This document shows positions 17,588-26,289 of a stretch of DNA of 64,000 nt, piece after piece. Each line of letters opens with the position of its first letter. The first letter of the stretch is position 1. Where the stretch lies: NCBI GenBank assembly GCA_965261795.1, contig OZ253476.1:2666001-2730000 (forward strand), read 5' to 3'. A program made the translations under genes and the position numbers. The notes beneath the pieces were generated by a model that was not told the origin of the DNA, did not search any database, and saw only the letters and a list, made by a program, of their open reading frames with translations. This stretch comes from CBDCFV01 sp965261795 (lineage in GTDB: Bacteria > Chloroflexota > Dehalococcoidia > Lucifugimonadales > UBA3495).

Positions 17588-18307
17588 ATGACCAAGGACA
17601 CACCAACCAGCGCCAGCGGCCAAGAAGAAGACTGGGGAAAAAGCCGGGAAACCACCGGAGAGGAACTCTGGACCGTAAACGCCGGAGGCTTCAGCGCCGC
17701 CGTGGACGCCTTTGCCATAGAACCCCCAGAGCAGACCCAAGACCAAAGCAATATCTGGTTCTTGTCCATGGTGGGACCGCAAATCTCGCTGAAGGCCATC
17801 TCGGCGTCCCTGCTGAACATGCCGCCCAAGCCGACCCACCTCACCCCCGGGCCCGAGGGGCTGACGCTGAGCGACGGGATACTCAACTGCAGGGTCCCAC
17901 CCCAGACCATAGGCACTTGGACCACCCGGATCACCCGGATGGCCAACCGGATGGGCTACCACGCCATGGTCTACACCAAGACGGCCGAATACTCCTTCGA
18001 CCGGGACGACTTCCTACTGGTGACCCGAACCGGGGAGGACCAGACGGAGCAACATCACCGATTCTTGGACCGGCGGATCTCTTTGCCCCTGCACCACTCT
18101 TGGGCCGGATGGCTCTGGGAGAGAGGGCTGGAGAAGGGAGAGATACAACCCCTGGAGTGCTTGAGCGTCAGGGCTTGGAAATGCGTACCGGACCCGGAGG
18201 AGTTGGAAGCCGACTTGGGAGTGGCGATAGCGGCGAGAATCCTGACGCTACCGGAGAGCCCGAAACCCCGGAATCCGGCTGAAGAGGAGGGAAACAAAGA
18301 TGGATAG
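17588..18307 (+). CDS. Hypothetical protein, mobile-element block
   Basis: A 239-residue product with GAAGAGGAGA just before the ATG. It has a regular alpha/beta composition: a hydrophobic core segment (IWFLSMVGPQISLKAI), several Trp residues (GWLWERGLE) and a Pro/Glu-rich tail. No known motif was found. Its stop overlaps the next start by eight bases, so it is co-translated with the following zinc-binding protein gene. Probably a structural or replication accessory protein of the element. Confidence 0.65.
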   Translation: MTKDTPTSASGQEEDWGKSRETTGEELWTVNAGGFSAAVDAFAIEPPEQTQDQSNIWFLSMVGPQISLKAISASLLNMPPKPTHLTPGPEGLTLSDGILNCRVPPQTIGTWTTRITRMANRMGYHAMVYTKTAEYSFDRDDFLLVTRTGEDQTEQHHRFLDRRISLPLHHSWAGWLWERGLEKGEIQPLECLSVRAWKCVPDPEELEADLGVAIAARILTLPESPKPRNPAEEEGNKDG

Positions 18308-18737
18308 GACCTTGAACCACGCGAAGCGGCGCAACAAGCACCGCCGCGCCCGCAACCGGAAGGCCTGGCAGTTCTTCTCCCCGGATGGGAAGACCTGCCG
18401 GTTCTGCCCGCATACAATCGCCGACCACCTGACCTCCTCAGCACAGCCCCACTTCTACCGACCCGCAACGGAAGCGGAGCGACGGGACCCCTACGAGAAG
18501 CTCTACCACCACTACCCCGTATCCAATACAGGGCAGGTTGTACCCGGCACGGACTCCGTGTTGGTGAAGCGGGTAATCATCGCCAACCGCGCCGAACTCC
18601 TCACCGCCTTCTGCAAGACCTGCGCAGCCGATAAGGACACCGCCCAGGTGCTCTGCTACCAGCGCGCCCTGGCCAAGGGCGAGGTGGTGGGATTTAAGAA
18701 CCTGAACGTTAACAATCACCCCAAGGAAGGGAGGTAA
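18300..18737 (+). CDS. Hypothetical zinc-binding protein
   Basis: 145 residues, starting eight bases inside the preceding gene behind GAAGAGGAGGG. The N-terminus is very basic (KRRNKHRRARNRKAW), then CRFCPHTIADH could bind zinc, and a second Cys pair (CKTC) lies near residue 104. The basic head plus Cys/His knuckles suggests nucleic-acid binding. No family recognised. Confidence 0.62.
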   Translation: MDRTLNHAKRRNKHRRARNRKAWQFFSPDGKTCRFCPHTIADHLTSSAQPHFYRPATEAERRDPYEKLYHHYPVSNTGQVVPGTDSVLVKRVIIANRAELLTAFCKTCAADKDTAQVLCYQRALAKGEVVGFKNLNVNNHPKEGR

Positions 18738-18740
18738 GCC

Positions 18741-19016
18741 ATGAGCGACAACCAGACCCTGTACTTCCCCTGCACCGCCTGCGGCGAGCGGTTCGCCCAA
18801 GTCGAAGAACCGGACAAAGACCTCCATACCGGAGAGACCTACCACTGCAACGAGTGCGGCGCAGCCGTGGTCTTCACTGCCCTGAGCATCGACATGATAG
18901 GAAACCCCGCCCTCATCCCATGGAACTGCTACCTATGCAAGCCCGGACCCTGCCGGTTCACGTCAAACATCAGAGCCGATGCAGAAAATTGCAAACAACA
19001 AGGAGAAAAAGCATGA
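18741..19016 (+). CDS. Zinc-ribbon protein (91 aa)
   Basis: Starts three bases after the previous stop, behind GGGAGG. Contains two CxxC pairs (CTAC and CNEC, about 25 residues apart), a classic zinc ribbon, and two more cysteines in NCYLCKPGPC. Its TGA overlaps the ATG of the methyltransferase gene (ATGA), implying coupled translation. Likely an accessory nucleic-acid binding protein; function unknown. Confidence 0.65.
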   Translation: MSDNQTLYFPCTACGERFAQVEEPDKDLHTGETYHCNECGAAVVFTALSIDMIGNPALIPWNCYLCKPGPCRFTSNIRADAENCKQQGEKA

Positions 19017-20122
19017 GACTGGCCGGACTCATCAAGGGCGGCTACTATCCCACCCCGCCCCGCTGCGTAGACCTCGTCTCCAACCTCATAACCGTCCACG
19101 AACCCCCGAACCTCCAGGGGCAGCCCCAAACAGCAGGCCAGGAAACAATCCGGGTGCTCGACCCCTGTTGCGGGCCCGGAGACGCCTGCGAGAGGCTGGC
19201 CGCCCGGCTCTCCCAGAAGACCGGAGCCGAGATAAGGACCTTCGGGGTGGAACTCGAACGGGAACGGGCCCAGCAGGCCCGGGAACAGATGGACTTCACC
19301 CTGTCCTCCGACCTGTTCCAGACGAGGATCGCCAACAACGCCTTCCACCTGCTCTACCTGAACCCGCCCTATGACCAGGACCAAGAGGAGAGGCGAGTGG
19401 AACATTCCTTCTTGGTGCATTGCACCAAGTACTTGACGGAAGGCGGCCTGCTCCTGTTAGTCGTGCCCCGGCACCGGCTGGCGGTGTCAGCCCTGTACTT
19501 GGCCGCCCACTACGAGAACTTGGAGTGCCGGCGCTTTCCGGACCCGGAGTACGACCAATTCGACCAAGTATTCCTGCTTGGAAACAGACTGGCGCAACCG
19601 GAACCCGACACGTACAACGAGCGGAAAATTTTGAACTGGGCCCACGGCCCAATAACGCATGTGCAGGCCCTGCGGGAAGACCAAGAAGACATCAAGATGT
19701 TAGTCCCAAAGGGAACACCGGCGGAGGTGCTGTTCGCAGCCCGCACCGTGGACCCGGCGGAGGCCGCGGCCGAGGCCAGGAAGTCCGGGCTCTGGACCAA
19801 CCAGGCAATCATGGACAGCCTGTGGCCGTCTAGCACCGCGAAGACCCAGCCGCTGATGCCCCTGAGACAGGGCCACATGGCCATGCTGGTGGCCGCCGGC
19901 TTCCTGGACAACCTATGCTTGGAAGCCCACGGGAAGCGGGTCCTGGTCAAAGGCCGGACCGTCAAGAGGATGGAGTTCGTGAGCGCGACCGAGACCGAGG
20001 AGGTATGGCAGGACCGGATGTACACCACCATAAAGACGCTGGACCTCGACACCGGGGAGATACAGGAGGTCCAGACCAAGGGCAAAGCGAAGAAACAGCA
20101 AGAGGAGGATGAGAAGGAATGA
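19013..20122 (+). CDS. DUF6094-type SAM-dependent methyltransferase
   Basis: The true start is ATG 19013, overlapping the preceding stop behind AAGGAGAAAAA; it gives 369 residues. Motif I is VLDPCCGPGDACE (D50), a G-V-E-L segment follows as motif II, and N117-P-P-Y120 is the catalytic tetrad of N6-adenine or glutamine methylases. The N-terminal GGYYPTPPR motif is typical of DUF6094 proteins found on plasmids and integrative elements next to SNF2-like helicases, as here. The C-terminal 150 residues are family-specific. It probably methylates element DNA. The stop overlaps the next start by four bases. Confidence 0.82.
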   Translation: MRLAGLIKGGYYPTPPRCVDLVSNLITVHEPPNLQGQPQTAGQETIRVLDPCCGPGDACERLAARLSQKTGAEIRTFGVELERERAQQAREQMDFTLSSDLFQTRIANNAFHLLYLNPPYDQDQEERRVEHSFLVHCTKYLTEGGLLLLVVPRHRLAVSALYLAAHYENLECRRFPDPEYDQFDQVFLLGNRLAQPEPDTYNERKILNWAHGPITHVQALREDQEDIKMLVPKGTPAEVLFAARTVDPAEAAAEARKSGLWTNQAIMDSLWPSSTAKTQPLMPLRQGHMAMLVAAGFLDNLCLEAHGKRVLVKGRTVKRMEFVSATETEEVWQDRMYTTIKTLDLDTGEIQEVQTKGKAKKQQEEDEKE

Positions 20123-20568
20123 CCCAACAGGAAACCACAGTGGTCCACCTCGCAACCGTGACGGCGGTGGAATACCTCGCACCGGGAAAGCACCGCATCG
20201 ACATGAACGTGGACCAGCGGAGCTTCCAAGTAAACCTGCCCAAGGACCGGATCATGGTCGGAGGCCTGGGCTTCACCAAGCAGGAGAACGACACCGGGTA
20301 CAGCATCCAGGTGGAGTCCTTCATAGGACTTCCAGGCACCGGCCAACAGGTCCTGGTCGAACTGTGCCCCGGAAGGGATACGGTGAACCTCCACTGGAAG
20401 CTGCCCCCCAAAGAGCCGGAACTCCCAGTCAGCCTGGTCCTGTGGTGCCAAGTGGAAAACAGGACCCGGACGTTCGGACTCCGCTACGGGTCAACCTACG
20501 ATTGCCCCTGCGGGCAATTCTTCTGGGACGTATTCAACCAAGAGGGCAGCTTGGAGAGAGAGGACTGA
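20119..20568 (+). CDS. Hypothetical protein, mobile-element block
   Basis: 149 residues, ATGA-coupled to the methyltransferase gene. The sequence alternates polar and hydrophobic residues, suggesting a beta-rich fold. Near the C-terminus is a DCPCGQFFWDVF segment with two cysteines. No motif recognised. Its fixed position between the methyltransferase and helicase genes suggests it belongs to the same functional unit. Confidence 0.62.
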   Translation: MTQQETTVVHLATVTAVEYLAPGKHRIDMNVDQRSFQVNLPKDRIMVGGLGFTKQENDTGYSIQVESFIGLPGTGQQVLVELCPGRDTVNLHWKLPPKEPELPVSLVLWCQVENRTRTFGLRYGSTYDCPCGQFFWDVFNQEGSLERED

Positions 20569-20600
20569 CCCGGCCAGGAACCACAGGAGGAGCGGAGAAG

Positions 20601-20966
20601 ATGAACAGGCTGCGCCGGTCCAACCCCGGAAGCCAGTCCAACCCCGGAAGGAGGATGAAACCCGCCAGCGAGCCCCTCTACCACCCGGACCCGGGGACGC
20701 GTCCGTGGAGTAGTACTACAACGAGGGGCCCCGGGAGAAGGAACGGTTCCTGGCCGGGGCAACAGCACCCCAAGAACAGGACACCCAGAACAGAACACAG
20801 GGAGCAGGACGCTGCGAGCGATGCTCACCGTCATCTTTGCCCTCTCCCGTACGGGAGAAAGAGGGAAGGCCTGAACAGGCAGAAGGAGAGAAGCAGGAAT
20901 GATCGCAACCCACGCAGGAGCAACCGTCGGGGAGAAGGAGACCACGAGGCGGAACGGGAAGGGTGA
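20601..20966 (+). CDS. Possible small basic protein
   Basis: An ATG behind AGGAGGAGCGGAGAAG, a strong ribosome site, opens a 121-codon frame rich in Arg, Pro, Ser and Asn. It contains a short tandem repeat (TCCAACCCCGGAAG twice). The last 68 bases overlap the helicase gene. The composition is biased and could be non-coding; the ribosome site is the main support. Confidence 0.28.
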   Translation: MNRLRRSNPGSQSNPGRRMKPASEPLYHPDPGTRPWSSTTTRGPGRRNGSWPGQQHPKNRTPRTEHREQDAASDAHRHLCPLPYGRKREGLNRQKERSRNDRNPRRSNRRGEGDHEAEREG

Positions 20967-23400
20967 AACGCCGGCGCGCCGCAGCAGGAAACAGGAGAAG
21001 AACAAGACAATCCCGGAAGCGGAGCCCCCGGTGGAAACCGCGGACAAGGGAGAGATGAAGGCAGAGATGAAGCCGGAGGAACCAGCCGGGGAGATGGATC
21101 TGGCCGGGTTCATCGAGACCTACAAGGACGCCATCGCCCAGACGGTGACCAACGCCTACAAACCCCGGTACCAGCCGGGAAAGCCGGGGCAGGACCAACC
21201 CCTGCCGACCCTCATCCGCAAGCCCATCGGGGCCCAGGAACACGCCATCAGGGGCGCCGCCCTCAGCTTGGAGGTTAACCCCGGCACGATAATCGTCGGG
21301 GAGATGGGCACCGGCAAGACCTACATCGGGGCCGCCGCCGCCCACATGGCCGGCTTCCGGAACGTCCTGGTCCTGGCCCCGCCCCACTTGGTCCAGAAGT
21401 GGAAGCGGGAGGTCGAGATGACCGTGCCCGCGGCCAAGACCTCCATCGTCCGCACCATCACCGACCTGAAGGCGATGAGGCCGCCGGACGCCAGGTCCGG
21501 ACCCCGGTTCACTATCATGTCCCGGGAGGCCGCCAAGCTGTCCTACCGCTGGCAGGCCGCATTCGTCACCAGACTCATGCCGACGAAGAACGGGGGCCGG
21601 AGGATCGACTGCTGCCCCGGATGCTTCAAGCAGATCCTAGACAAGGACGGCATACCCGTCCCGGTCACGGACCTCGAGAGGAAGCGGACGCAGTGCCGCG
21701 AGTGCGGTGGGGCCCTCTGGCAGCCGAAGCAGGAGGAGCACCAAGCTAAGTGCGCCTGCCGAAAGTGCGGAGGAAGGAGCGGAGCGTTCCCGAAGTACCG
21801 GAACCGGAAGTACGCACTGGCCGACTACGTCAAGAAGCGGATGAAGCGCTTCTTCGACCTGCTGATCGCGGACGAGGTCCACGAGTATAAAGCGAGAGGT
21901 TCAGCCCAGGGCATCGCCGGCGGCAACCTGGCCCAGGCCTGCGGCAAGGTCCTCACCCTGACCGGCACCCTCGCGGGCGGCTATAGCTCGACCCTGTTCC
22001 ACCTGCTCTACCGGTTCACCCCGGAGATCCGCAGCGAGTTCAAGCACCACGAGCAGGGCCGATGGATCGACCGGTACGGGTTCCGCCAGCGGAAGTACCG
22101 CTCCAAGGGCGGGGAGAACGAACCCTTCGAGCACGGACGCGGCAGCGGGCGCCGGGGATACCGGACCACGGAGAAGGAGACCCCGGGGCTGGCCCCGGCA
22201 GCCCTGTTCCACATCATCGGGAACACCGTCTTCCTCCGGCTGAGCGACGTGAGCTCCGACCTGCCCCCATACGAGGAGCAGGTCCAAGTCCAGCAGATGA
22301 GCCGGAAGCTGCCCCCCGAAGCGAGGTACTCCCAGAAGACCGCCTACGAGAAGCTCTACGGGGAACTCAGGGCTGCACTTACGGAGGCGCTGAGCAAGGG
22401 GTCAGCCCGGCTGATGGCCGCCTACCTGCAGTCGCTGCTGGCCTTTCCCGACGGCTGCACCCGGGGCGAGGACGTATATGACCCCGAGGACGGACGCCTG
22501 ATCGTCAGCATACCGTCCCTGGCCAGCGACGAGACCTACCCCAAGGAACAATCTCTCATCGACCTAGTGAAGGAGGAAAAGAGGGCCGGACGCCGGGTGC
22601 TCGTCTACACCACCCACACCGACACCCGGGATCTAACCGGCAGGATCAAGCAGTTCCTGGACCGGGAGGGGATCCGCACCCAGGTCCTGAAGGCCAACAC
22701 CGTCAAGTCGGAAAACAGGGAGGAATGGGTCGGACGGAAGGTGCAGGAGGGAGTGGACGCGATCGTCTGCAACCCCCGGCTGGTCCAGACCGGGCTGGAC
22801 TTGGTGGACTTCCCGACGATAGTGTGGTTTGAGACCGACTATTCGGTCTACACCATGCGGCAGGCCTCCCGGCGCTCATGGCGCATCGGGCAGACCCGCC
22901 CGGTGAAGGTCGTCTTCATGGTCTACGAGAACACCATCCAGACCGAGGCACTCAGACTGGTGGCCAAGAAGATGCAGAGCTCCTTGGCGGTGGAGGGGGA
23001 ACTGCCCGAGGACGGGCTGACCGCCTTCGGCGACGACAGCGACGACCTGATCATGACGCTGGCCCGGCAGATTATCAACGAGACCCGGTTCCAGCCGGGC
23101 GAATCCTTGGAGAACATCTTCGCCCGGGCCCGGGAGGCGGAACGGGAGAACGAGCGGTACTTGGTGGACGACGAATGGCGGACCGCCGCCGACGCAGGGC
23201 CGGAACCTGGGACATCATTCGTGGAACCCGACCAACCCGCACCGCCCAGGCCGGAGCAGGCCTCCGTATTCTCCTGGACCGAGTTCATAGCCCAGCCGGT
23301 GGAACCCCGGAAACGACGCAGAGGTGAAGAGCCGCAGGCCGCGTCCTTGTTCGAGTGGGCCGCCGAGCAGGAAACGACCAGCAGGGATGAGGACTGGTGA
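20899..23400 (+). CDS. SNF2-like helicase with zinc ribbon
   Basis: An 833-residue superfamily 2 motor. Walker A is GEMGTGKT (K140, T141), motif II is D325-E-V-H328, LTLTGTLAGG is motif III, and ASRRSWRIGQTRPV is motif VI. A zinc-binding insertion lies between the first motor motifs, with CCPGC, CREC and CACRKC pairs at about residues 238-295. The first 65 residues are a charged, disordered extension. The C-terminus carries QAASLFEW, which resembles a sliding-clamp binding peptide. Helicases with this zinc insertion accompany DUF6094 methylases on mobile elements. A fragment of a related helicase lies at 41283-41411. Confidence 0.82.
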   Translation: MIATHAGATVGEKETTRRNGKGETPARRSRKQEKNKTIPEAEPPVETADKGEMKAEMKPEEPAGEMDLAGFIETYKDAIAQTVTNAYKPRYQPGKPGQDQPLPTLIRKPIGAQEHAIRGAALSLEVNPGTIIVGEMGTGKTYIGAAAAHMAGFRNVLVLAPPHLVQKWKREVEMTVPAAKTSIVRTITDLKAMRPPDARSGPRFTIMSREAAKLSYRWQAAFVTRLMPTKNGGRRIDCCPGCFKQILDKDGIPVPVTDLERKRTQCRECGGALWQPKQEEHQAKCACRKCGGRSGAFPKYRNRKYALADYVKKRMKRFFDLLIADEVHEYKARGSAQGIAGGNLAQACGKVLTLTGTLAGGYSSTLFHLLYRFTPEIRSEFKHHEQGRWIDRYGFRQRKYRSKGGENEPFEHGRGSGRRGYRTTEKETPGLAPAALFHIIGNTVFLRLSDVSSDLPPYEEQVQVQQMSRKLPPEARYSQKTAYEKLYGELRAALTEALSKGSARLMAAYLQSLLAFPDGCTRGEDVYDPEDGRLIVSIPSLASDETYPKEQSLIDLVKEEKRAGRRVLVYTTHTDTRDLTGRIKQFLDREGIRTQVLKANTVKSENREEWVGRKVQEGVDAIVCNPRLVQTGLDLVDFPTIVWFETDYSVYTMRQASRRSWRIGQTRPVKVVFMVYENTIQTEALRLVAKKMQSSLAVEGELPEDGLTAFGDDSDDLIMTLARQIINETRFQPGESLENIFARAREAERENERYLVDDEWRTAADAGPEPGTSFVEPDQPAPPRPEQASVFSWTEFIAQPVEPRKRRRGEEPQAASLFEWAAEQETTSRDEDW

Positions 23401-23524
23401 ACCGGAACGTGAAATGAACACGAAGGGAGGCTGACCGCAAGCGCCCGCAGCGCTGAACGCGCAACACCGGGGCTTCGCCCTCCCCGTGGTAACATGAGGA
23501 AAAACGCCGCGGGAGAGCCGGAAG

Positions 23525-24556
23525 ATGAACGAAGACCTGAATTGGCAACCCATCGCCTCCCAAGACCTCGACCGGGAACAGGCGCCCCACCTCAGGATAT
23601 CCTCCGCCGGGAGGTGCGTCCGGGCCCAGACCTACGCGGCGACGGGGACCCCCGAGTCCAACCCGCCGGGACAGCACTCCAGGAACCGGATGGCCCTGGG
23701 CCACATGGCCGAGGTCCTCATAGTGCGGGAACTGGAACGCATGGGCTGGGACACCAAGAACACCGTCCTCTCCAGCGAAGGACAGCTGGAACTGGAACTG
23801 GAGATACCGGGGACCGGGACGACCATCAAGGGACACCCGGACGGCATCTGCCGGCACCCGGCCTTCACCAACAACCTCTGGGTCACGCTGGAGTGCAAGT
23901 CCATGGGACCGGACCAGGCCCTGGAGGTGGAGAAGAACGGCGTAGCCGCCGTCTACCCGGCCTACGTGACCCAGATCAGCCTCTACGGCCGGAAGCTGCA
24001 CGAGATGGGGATGGTATCCCATCCGGAACGGGGCGTCTTCGCCATGATGGACCGGGACGGCCGGATGCTCCCGCCGGAACGCATTGCCTGGAAAAGGGAA
24101 GACGTGGACCAGACGCTGGAAAGGGTAGCCGAAATAACCGGTTTCGCCCAGGCCGGCGAACTTCCCGGCCGGCCCTACGCCCAGAGCTCCACCGAGTGCA
24201 AGTACTGCAACTACCACTCCAAATGCTGGGAGACGGGCCCCAAGCCGGAGGAGGAACCCACTGGGAAGACGACGGTGAGCAACGAGCAGCCGGAGGTAGT
24301 CGAGGCCGCCCGGACCTGGGCCAAACTCAAGCCCAAGGTGGACCGGGCCCGGGACATGCTCCAAGCGGTGTCCAACTCAGCCGGCGGGGCCGACGTCATG
24401 GTTGAGGGGGTCATCGGGGGTTACTTCCAGCCGAGGAGCGAACGGGTCTACGACCCTGACGCGTTGGAGCGGGCGGTGCCCGCCGACATTCTCAGGAAGT
24501 GCCTGACCGACCGGAAGGAGAAGCTTCCGGCCTTCTGGGTCAGGAAGGTCAGGTAA
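23525..24556 (+). CDS. Cas4/RecB-like Fe-S nuclease
   Basis: 343 residues with a RecB-type PD-(D/E)XK core: GHPDG with D106, then E123-C-K125. A four-cysteine set (C31 at the N-terminus and C225, C228, C234 near the end of the nuclease domain) fits the Fe-S cluster of Cas4 and AddB. No CRISPR genes are near, so it is probably an element-encoded exonuclease for replication or recombination. After residue 250 there is an extra helical region. The last 84 bases of the gene are duplicated 1.2 kb downstream (25684-25789). Start chosen at ATG 23525, with GGGAGAGCCGGAAG upstream. Confidence 0.8.
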   Translation: MNEDLNWQPIASQDLDREQAPHLRISSAGRCVRAQTYAATGTPESNPPGQHSRNRMALGHMAEVLIVRELERMGWDTKNTVLSSEGQLELELEIPGTGTTIKGHPDGICRHPAFTNNLWVTLECKSMGPDQALEVEKNGVAAVYPAYVTQISLYGRKLHEMGMVSHPERGVFAMMDRDGRMLPPERIAWKREDVDQTLERVAEITGFAQAGELPGRPYAQSSTECKYCNYHSKCWETGPKPEEEPTGKTTVSNEQPEVVEAARTWAKLKPKVDRARDMLQAVSNSAGGADVMVEGVIGGYFQPRSERVYDPDALERAVPADILRKCLTDRKEKLPAFWVRKVR

Positions 24557-24578
24557 GACGGGAAAACGGGACGCGCCC
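24473..24578 (+). repeat. 106-bp direct repeat, copy A (3' end of nuclease gene)
   Basis: This segment covers the last 84 bases of the Cas4-like gene and 22 bases beyond. It matches 25684-25789 with 9 mismatches and no gaps by eye. The two copies bracket the methylase and PLD fragments. Confidence 0.9.
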
Positions 24579-24603
24579 ACCAGATGAGATCAACAGGAGT
24601 TCC

Positions 24604-25494
24604 ATGGACAATTCCGTCGAACAAAGCCAGCTGATCGACAATGATGGTTGGACACGTCGAAAGAAGTCAGCGCCATCAAAGAAAGCGAACGGTCTTGACG
24701 GCAAAGCATGGTTGCAAAACTCCATCAGCATTTGGAGCGACATTTCCAAAACGCCTGAGGAGATCGCCCTCAAGCATCCCGCGATTTTCCCGGCCCAGTT
24801 GGTCTCCCGCTTGGTCGAATCCTTTACCCGTTCTGACCAAACCGTGATCCTTGACCCATTCTGCGGCATCGGCTCGACGGTCATGGCCGCTGAGATGATG
24901 GGGAAGTTGGGCATCGGGCTCGACATATCAGACGACTATATTGCGAAAGCCGAACAACGGCCGGCAGTGAACCCTGGGTTATTTGACGAGCTTGGCGACA
25001 CCAAGCTTGGCGAACGCCGATTCATAGAGGCAGACGCCCGGAACCTTCTGCAACACATTGACCCGGAGACAGTGGACTTCGTGGTTACCTCCCCTCCCTA
25101 TTGGGACATTCTTCTCCGTAAACGCACTGCTGACTACAAGGAAGTCAGGAACTACGGAGACTCCGATCGAGACCTGGGCCGGATATCCGATTACCGGGAG
25201 TTCCTAGACTCTCTTGGCGAAGTGTTCGCCAACGTCCTGGCCGTCCTTAAAGCTGGTTGTTACTGCTGCGTGGTCGTGATGGACTTGAGGAAAGGCAGGA
25301 GTTTCTTTCCGCTTCACACCGACCTAGCGGTTAAGATGCAGGAAATAGGGTTCTAGTTCGACGACATCATCATTTGGGACCGGCGTCGCGAATACAACAA
25401 CCTCAGACCCCTGGGTCATCCCAGCGTATTTCGCATCAATAAAGTACACGAGTACATCCTGATTTTCCAGAAACCCCGCGCCAATGCAACTTAG
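24604..25494 (+). pseudogene. DNA methyltransferase gene with in-frame TAG
   Basis: From ATG 24604 (behind CAACAGGAG) the frame encodes a DNA methyltransferase with motif I D84-PFCGIGS and motif IV S163-PPYW, an amino-methylase of the cytosine-N4/adenine-N6 type. Codon 251 is TAG (25354-25356). Reading on in frame gives 45 further residues (FDDIIIWDRRREYNN, then VHEYILIFQKPRAN) that match the normal C-terminus of such enzymes, ending at TAG 25492. One amber codon thus removes the last fifth. Base composition is lower in GC than its neighbours, suggesting recent arrival. It lies between duplicated copies of the nuclease gene 3' end. Confidence 0.8.
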
Positions 25495-25683
25495 CACCGC
25501 GAATTACGCCCCAGATGTAGTGGGAATCTTTGAGGACGCCGGCGATGTGGATGTCGCCGTGGCGTTCGTTTCCGAACCCGGGCTCGATCTGATACGTCCA
25601 ACCCTCCTGAGAAAGCTGGAGGCCAGCAATAGGGTACGTCTGTTGATGGACCCCGAGGCTGGAACCACAAACCCTACGGTGCT
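25484..25683 (+). pseudogene. Truncated PLD-domain gene
   Basis: ATG 25484 overlaps the end of the methylase frame. The first 65 residues contain VDVAVAFVSEPGLDLI and a VRLLMDPEAG segment, the start of a PLD-like nuclease or helicase domain such as is often paired with this type of methylase. Homology stops at 25684, exactly where the second 106-bp repeat begins, so the rest of the gene was lost in the rearrangement that made the repeat. The methylase and this gene are remnants of one restriction-like unit. Confidence 0.6.
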
Positions 25684-25789
25684 GCGGTACCCGCCGACAT
25701 TCTCAGGAAGTACCTGACCGACCGGAGGGAGAAGCTCACGGCCTTCTGGGTCAGGAAAGTCTGGTAGGGCGGGAAAACGGGACGCGCCC
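25684..25789 (+). repeat. 106-bp direct repeat, copy B
   Basis: Second copy of the nuclease gene 3' end, about 92 percent identical to 24473-24578. It terminates the truncated PLD gene. Its own stop is TAG where copy A has TAA. Confidence 0.9.
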
Positions 25790-25809
25790 GACAGAACCCC
25801 AAACGAAGT

Positions 25810-25969
25810 TCCGAGAGTACGACAACTCGGGAATACAGCGACCCGGCAACATGACAGCTTGGGAGTACGGCGACCCAGCAGCATGGCAGCTTGGGAATAC
25901 GGCATTCCAAGAATACAGCAACCCAGCAGCATGACAGCTTAGAAACACGCCATCCCGGGAACACGGAGC
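25810..25969. repeat. 16-bp periodic tandem array, copy 1
   Basis: Ten consecutive 16-base units alternate between three related types, for example CTTGGGAATACGGCAT, TCCAAGAATACAGCAA and CCCAGCAGCATGACAG. A second array with the same last units lies at 29527-29670. The length is not a multiple of three per unit, and reading frames through it look artificial, so it is probably non-coding. It may be a binding-site array. Confidence 0.85.
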
Positions 25970-26150
25970 ACGCCAACCCGATAGACACCCCCCGGAGAGC
26001 AAGAAGAAGAACAGCAATCGCGGAATTGCCCTGGCATACGCCCGCTCCGGTTGCCGCAACCTGTTCTTCCCGGAAGACGATCGCGGGGGGCCAATGCCCG
26101 GTCTGCATTTACCGCCTGGGGGAGAGAGACCTGGTGGAAATCGCAGTGTC

Positions 26151-26220
26151 GGCGAGACCGGAAAGGCGAGACCGGAAAGGCGAGACCGGAAAGGCGAGAC
26201 CGGAAAGGCGAGACCGGAAA
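26151..26220. repeat. Perfect 14-bp tandem repeat, five copies
   Basis: GGCGAGACCGGAAA is repeated five times without change, just upstream of the gene at 26290. The 14-base unit would shift the reading frame at each copy, so it is non-coding and likely to vary in number by slippage. It could alter spacing in a promoter region. Confidence 0.92.
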
Positions 26221-26289
26221 GAAGACCCCTGCGCAGACTGGGACGTCACAGCCGGTGAGAGCCGGGAGAAAAGGAGGAACACAAGAACA

